NCBI GenBank assembly: GCA_021234155.1
Contig: JAJEKV010000008.1
Span: 3,572,640-3,636,639 of the forward strand
Length of the DNA: 64,000 nucleotides
DNA from: Isoetes taiwanensis
Taxonomy: Eukaryota; Streptophyta; Lycopodiopsida; Isoetales; Isoetaceae
Reading direction: 5' to 3'
In this document: one piece after another, positions 59,170 through 64,000 of the stretch
Layout: every line of letters starts with the position of its first letter
How positions within the stretch are numbered: the first letter of the stretch is position 1
Made by a program: the position numbers and the translations under genes
Notes under the pieces: model-generated
Told to the model about the DNA's origin: nothing
The model's input: the letters and a program-made list of their open reading frames with translations, nothing else
Databases searched by the model: none

Positions 59170-61312
59170 TAATGGGGGTTCGGATTCATAGCTACGAGTT
59201 TGGATTAACAATAAAAAGAAATACTTTGCTTTAGACTTCCTTTGAAAGAGACCATAGCTTCCAGTTGGACCTTAACAAGGCTGTTCCTCGGCATCTTTAA
59301 GATATTCAAAGAAATACGATAGAATAGTTTTTTGGTCCATTAATAATCCCCAACGGACACTTATTGCAGCGGTTCAGGCTTTTTTTTTCTGTGGCAGGAA
59401 GCTTTCTTCTCTTCTGCTTGTTGTTCCGATAATACGCTTGGGTTATTACACAATATCTGGCAAGAAAATCAGGTCAAAACATTTTCCTTAAAGGCTCATT
59501 GTTGAAGTTAGGAGAATTTTATCTTACTTCTTTCATTTTCTGTCTTTGTAGTTCTCGTTGACTCTTTAATTCTACACGCTAACCCAAGGCAAAACAGTTT
59601 CCATTCTATCTCAGAATTTCTGAAAGTCAGAGATTCACTTTCCGGTCGGTGAAGTCATGAGTAAGAGATATGTTTGAAGCTTCGAATTACAGAGTCTCTT
59701 TGTACACTCATTAAAACACATCATTTTTTTGGTACGATATTATAAGTCAAATGTTGCGCATGTTTATTTACATTAAGGTGGCTTCTCACCGTTTCTCCTA
59801 AAATATTTCTCAAAATATTAACCCGGCGACAGGCATGCATGGTTACAAATCTTCTTGGATACAATGATCATCAATTGCTGGATTTTGTCAAATCTTTTGT
59901 GTATTCAAGACATTACGGGTGGACCTAAGCGGTTGGACAACCATAAAGCAGACTTTACGGGAAGCTTCTTCCGATTTAATGTAACGGTACAGAAGATTAT
60001 TTAGATGGAATAACTTGCGATGGAAACCGAAGAGTAAGGCGTGCAGTGGGCCAATGTCATTGGTACATGGTTTGTCTCTAATTGCTAAGTAACCCGAACA
60101 TGTTAAAATTTGTTGATACAGCAAAGGGCGACATTTACTTCTAAGAATCTTCATTTATACTGTCACCAAGGTTTCTTCTTCTTACTGAACGTGCTCTCAT
60201 CATAATCCACCTTGATTTCTTGGTGAGGCTGACCCAAAGAGAATGTATGGAAATCTAGATTTGCACCTCGTTGGGTGTCTTCGTCTTACGAAGAGAGTTC
60301 ACTAAAGAGGGTGAGCCTCTCCCTTTATAGTGAAATTTGTGCTTGTAGAGAACAAACCCGTGAAAGGCTGGCGCCACTGAGATAAGGCGGGAGGCTGAAT
60401 GTTGAATGAAAGGGAGATGGGCCACCATATGATGTACGTGAGTTGTTGACTTTCTTCACAGGGTTAGATTCAAGCAATAATACTCTTACTTAGCCAGTGA
60501 GAGGATACACTAAACCCATGTAATCACCGGTTGTGTAGAGAAGAGAATGAGTCTTTTAGGGTCATGTCTTCATTTAGCAAGTGAAATGGTGTTAGGAGGG
60601 CGATGTGGGACAATCCTGCATGGTCTTGAGGAGCACGTCACTGCATATTCCTTGTTGACAACAAGTAGAAGAAGAAGAAACTTAAATAAAAGGCGAAAGT
60701 GATACTGTTTCAAGATTTGGCAGAGATTCAGAACGCTGGCAGGTATTAGGAGGATGTTTAAAAAATGGTGGTGGAAGATTGCTGCATTGCTGAGGTGAGA
60801 AAAGCGATGAAAGGAGGTGGCAGAAAGCGGGTTTCCCTCTTGGACTTGGAGAGGGTTGGAAGAATTGGGTGGCAGTCTACCCCAATTCACGGGACTTTGG
60901 AGCCTCTTGAGAAACAACAAAGATCTTAATAGAGAATAAGGTTGAAAAGCATCTAAAGTCTTGTGTTCCTCCCGAAGTAGAGGTGCCGAGCAAACAAATG
61001 ATGGTGGAGATTTGATTCCACGAGCGGTCATGCCACATCGTCGTTCGATCTGATAAAATCAGGAATCTTCGCTATTCGTTTCAACAATATCGAACTTTTT
61101 TTTTGCTTTGCGGCATCAATCAAAAAATCAATAGGGATTCCAAATCCAGGGCAGGGCAGTGGGAGGTGCAGGCCAGAAAATACAAAAGGATGGACTGAGG
61201 TCCACGGGGATAGAGGCTGACTGGGAGGCTGGAGAAACAGAGTGCAAAGAAAGGGCCAGCTGGAGTGGGGCCGTGCAGTCCAGCCCTGACAAAGATGCGT
61301 CAGTAAGTGTCT
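59170..61312. other. Unrecognised stretch with two minus-strand open frames
   Basis: A minus-strand frame of 153 codons (60570-61031) and an adjoining one of 120 codons (61028-61390) overlap by four bases. The first is leucine- and serine-rich without a recognised domain. The second contains the microsatellite at 61313-61339, so its N-terminal Leu-Thr-His-Ser repeats are artefactual. An 88-codon minus-strand frame (59888-60154) is also unrecognised. I regard none as a supported gene. Confidence 0.35.
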
Positions 61313-61339
61313 GTGAGTGAGTGAGTGAGTGAGTGAGTG
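61313..61339 (+). repeat. (GTGA)n microsatellite
   Basis: About six and a half tandem GTGA units. Confidence 0.95.
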
Positions 61340-61569
61340 CATCTTCCCGACCATCAGGCCGGATAGGAGATGTGCGTCAGCTTCGATCACGGGGCAGATG
61401 GTGGGCCTTGTCTCAAAAGCTCAAGTTTGGGAGTGGACAAAATTTTTTGGTTCTAGGATTTGGAACACAGGACATTGCCCCCAAACCCCAAACACCCACC
61501 ACTAGACAACAGGTCTTTTCAAAAATAATAAAGGAGGTCATAACAGATTCAAAAGGTTTGGGACCTAAT

Positions 61570-64000
61570 TAATTCAAGGATACTCCTAGAGATGTTCCTA
61601 AGAATGTTAGAGATCTTTTTGGAATGTCTAGAGACAATTTCAGGACTCTTCATGAGTAAGCACCTGGGTCAAAATGAGAGAGAGCTTTAGGTCTAAAATA
61701 GAGTTTTTGAAAGGAGGACTTTTGCAAATGCTCAAAATAGAATCAATGTGGAATATTCCGGGTTATCATGGCTAAGCACCTGGGTCCAAAAACAAGAGAG
61801 TTTCAGTCTAAAAAATAGAGAGTTTTGAAGCTTTTGCAAATATAGAGGCTCAAAATATTACAGGAATGTTCAGGGTGCTCATAAGATAAGCACCTAGGTC
61901 TAAAAACTCAGATGTCATTTGGGTCTAAAATAGAAGAGTTTTTAGAAACTTTTGCAAAATACTCTCAAAATAAGAATCAGTATAGATGCTCCATAGATGC
62001 CAAACACTCAATCCAAAATAAGAAAGTTTTTTGAAGGCATTACAAATACTCAAAATAGAATATGCTAGATATTGCAGATCTTTAGAGGTAAACACCTGGA
62101 GTCTAAATAGAGTTTGGTCTAAGAATGAAGGTTGCTTAAGCTTTGTAGAAACACAGATGGAGAATATGGTAGAATAACAGACCATACAGGTGGCATCTAG
62201 GTCTAAAATAAGAAAGTATGTGAAGTCTAAAAGCGAAGAGTTTAGCAAAACTCAGGAAATAGAATGTTCTAGGTGTTCCAGATGCACCTGGAATGACCAC
62301 CTATACTCTAGAGAAGCACCTGGTCTAAAAATAGGGAGTTTCTTGGGAAACACAAATACCCAAAATAGGAATGTGCAGGAGATGATACTTTTTACAGATT
62401 GGGCAGAAGTGAGGTGTGAATAAGATTTGCATGAATGGGATGACATGGCTTTCATGGGTGATACTTTAGAATTGACATACTTTAGAGGTGGTAGTAGGGG
62501 AATGACAGATGTGAGGCACTCATGGGCATGTGTGAAATATGTTACTCATGGAATGATACTTTGTTGAGTGATGGAATAGAAGGGTTGGTAACAGTATGTA
62601 TGGGAAGGACAAAGGCCGCTGAAGCTACATGGGAATGCAGTGAATGAGGTAACACCAGTCATTCGGATATGTTTCCAGTTAACTTCAAAATAGTTAACAC
62701 CTGGATCTAGAAATAAGATGTTTCAGGATCCACAAAAATCAGAGGAGTTTTTGAAGGCTTTGCTGAATGCTCAAGAACAGAATGTTATGGAATATTGCTG
62801 AGATAACTTCATGGAATTAAGCTCTCGATCCAAAATAGAAAGTTTTGAAAAAAGCGTTTACCAAAATACTCAAAATAGGATATACTTTAGAATATTCTGG
62901 GAATGCTCTGGATAAGCACATGGGTCAAAATAGAAAGTTTCAGATCTAAAATAGAAAGTTTGCTTAAACTTGCAAAAACTGAATGGGCTGTCCCTAGGAA
63001 TGTTTCGAGATAATAGAGATGGCATCCTCAGGATCTAAAAATGGAAAGTATGAATGGATAAAGCGAAGAAGAGTTTAAAACTTTGCAAAAACCTCAAAAT
63101 AGAATGTTCCCCTAGAGATGTTCACGGACCACTACTAGACTGACCACCTATTAACTCTAGAAGCACCTCGGTCAAAGCAGAGAAGGAGTTTCTTGGGAAC
63201 CCCAAATACCCAAAATAAGACATAATGCAGGTGATCTTTGGAATTGAGCTGATAGGAATGTGGTGGGTATGACCGATTGTAGTGTAAACTACACATGGGT
63301 GATACTGAGATGACAACACTTTAGAATTAGGAGGCTGACAGAATTGTAGATATGAGCCTCATGGATATATGGCAAGTATATTACCCCGATGGAATAATTA
63401 ACTGTTGAGTAATGGAGATAGAAGGGTTGGAGATGGCAACAAACAGGGCTCAAAAGGCTGAAATACATAAGTCATTGAGATCCACTAGGTGATACTTTAG
63501 GTGTTAGTATTCTCCCTCCATGAGTGATACTTTAGAAATAGGCAAAACTCGGCATGTATATAGACTTGCATGGGCTGAGCTGGGTTGTAGAGGTTTGGAT
63601 CTAAAAACAGAAGAGGTTTGTAAAAGCAAAAGTACGAAATAAGATAAAGTATGTTTTAGGATAACTCTAAGGTAACATCCTGGGTCAAAATAAGAAATAC
63701 GATAGTATAAAACGAAAAGGTTGCTAAAACTTTACAAAACTTTCAAAAATAGAGGGGCGGCTCTGTACTCTGAAACACCAGGTCAAAGTAAACTTCATAG
63801 TTGATACTTTGGAGATGTTATACTTTTAGAGATTGGTGTGCAGAAATGATAGATGTGGCCTCATGGGCATGTGAGCATATTACTCATGGATGAACTCTTT
63901 ATTGATAATGGAATAGAGGAAGACAAGAGGACAAAGATGGGAGAGGACAAGAGGTTTTATATAAAAGGTAATAGGCGTGAGTAAACTCCCTGTTTGTCCT
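61570..64000. repeat. Degenerate tandem array, about 110-bp monomer, truncated by window end
   Basis: The words AAGCACCTGGGTC, TAAAATAGA-AGTTT, GAAGGCTTTTGCAAA and CTCAAAATAGAATG recur in this order about every 95-130 bp: AAGCACCTGGGTC-like starts are near 61660, 61773, 61888, 62090, 62310, 62692, 62915, 63160 and 63673. A second block type (TCATGGGCATGTG, ATTACTCATGGA, TGGAATAGA) interrupts near 62510, 63355 and 63860. Non-coding. Confidence 0.9.

Noticed and set aside
1-64000. tRNA or rRNA genes
   Set aside because: No cloverleaf with a GGTTCRA-type T-loop and no rRNA segment was noticed by eye. A tRNAscan or rRNA profile run would be needed to exclude them fully.

Overview
This window looks like nuclear DNA from a flowering plant. 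It is dominated by decayed transposable elements, and one intact, multi-intron protein-coding gene stands out. The evidence for a plant nucleus is the spliced RCC1-repeat gene with GT-AG introns, a Ty3/gypsy chromovirus, two Ty1/copia elements in opposite orientations, a Helitron-type 3' end, a probable MITE and several tandem arrays. I cannot name the species or decide between monocot and eudicot.

Layout. 1-1.58 kb: no recognisable gene. 1.58-14.69 kb: a chromovirus with both LTRs, a primer-binding site and a polypurine tract. Its gag-pol carries zinc-knuckle, reverse transcriptase, RNase H, integrase and chromodomain traces, all broken by frameshifts and stops. 14.77-17.15 kb: two clusters of a palindromic motif flanking open minus-strand frames, possibly a DNA transposon. 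17.6-18.6 kb: about 1 kb of almost pure pyrimidine. 18.6-31.0 kb: AT-rich intergenic DNA with several two- or three-copy tandem repeats, a minus-strand Helitron 3' end (21.25 kb), a GC-rich block with a 195-codon frame (24.55-25.66 kb) and a MITE-like inverted-repeat element (26.7-27.0 kb). 31.03-35.50 kb: a plus-strand Ty1/copia element with about 240-bp LTRs.

37.67-42.10 kb: five head-to-tail copies of a unit of roughly 860-905 bp, each carrying a 15-bp inverted repeat or a decayed form of it. 44.07-49.46 kb: the RCC1 family gene, 12 exons with an uninterrupted 400-residue product. 49.56-55.06 kb: a minus-strand Ty1/copia element with about 620-bp LTRs, starting only about 100 bp after the stop codon of that gene. 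55.1-61.6 kb: mostly unrecognised sequence, with a 246-codon frame at 58.4 kb and a GTGA microsatellite. 61.6-64.0 kb: a degenerate tandem array with a monomer of about 110 bp and signs of a longer-range period near 0.85 kb; it runs off the window.

No operon, CRISPR, rRNA or tRNA was found. The RCC1-like gene is the only locus I regard as an active gene. The mobile elements are all interrupted and should not encode functional proteins as read here. Because damage in the repeats is largely small insertions and deletions while the gene exons are flawless, either old neutral decay or poorer consensus quality in repeats could explain it.
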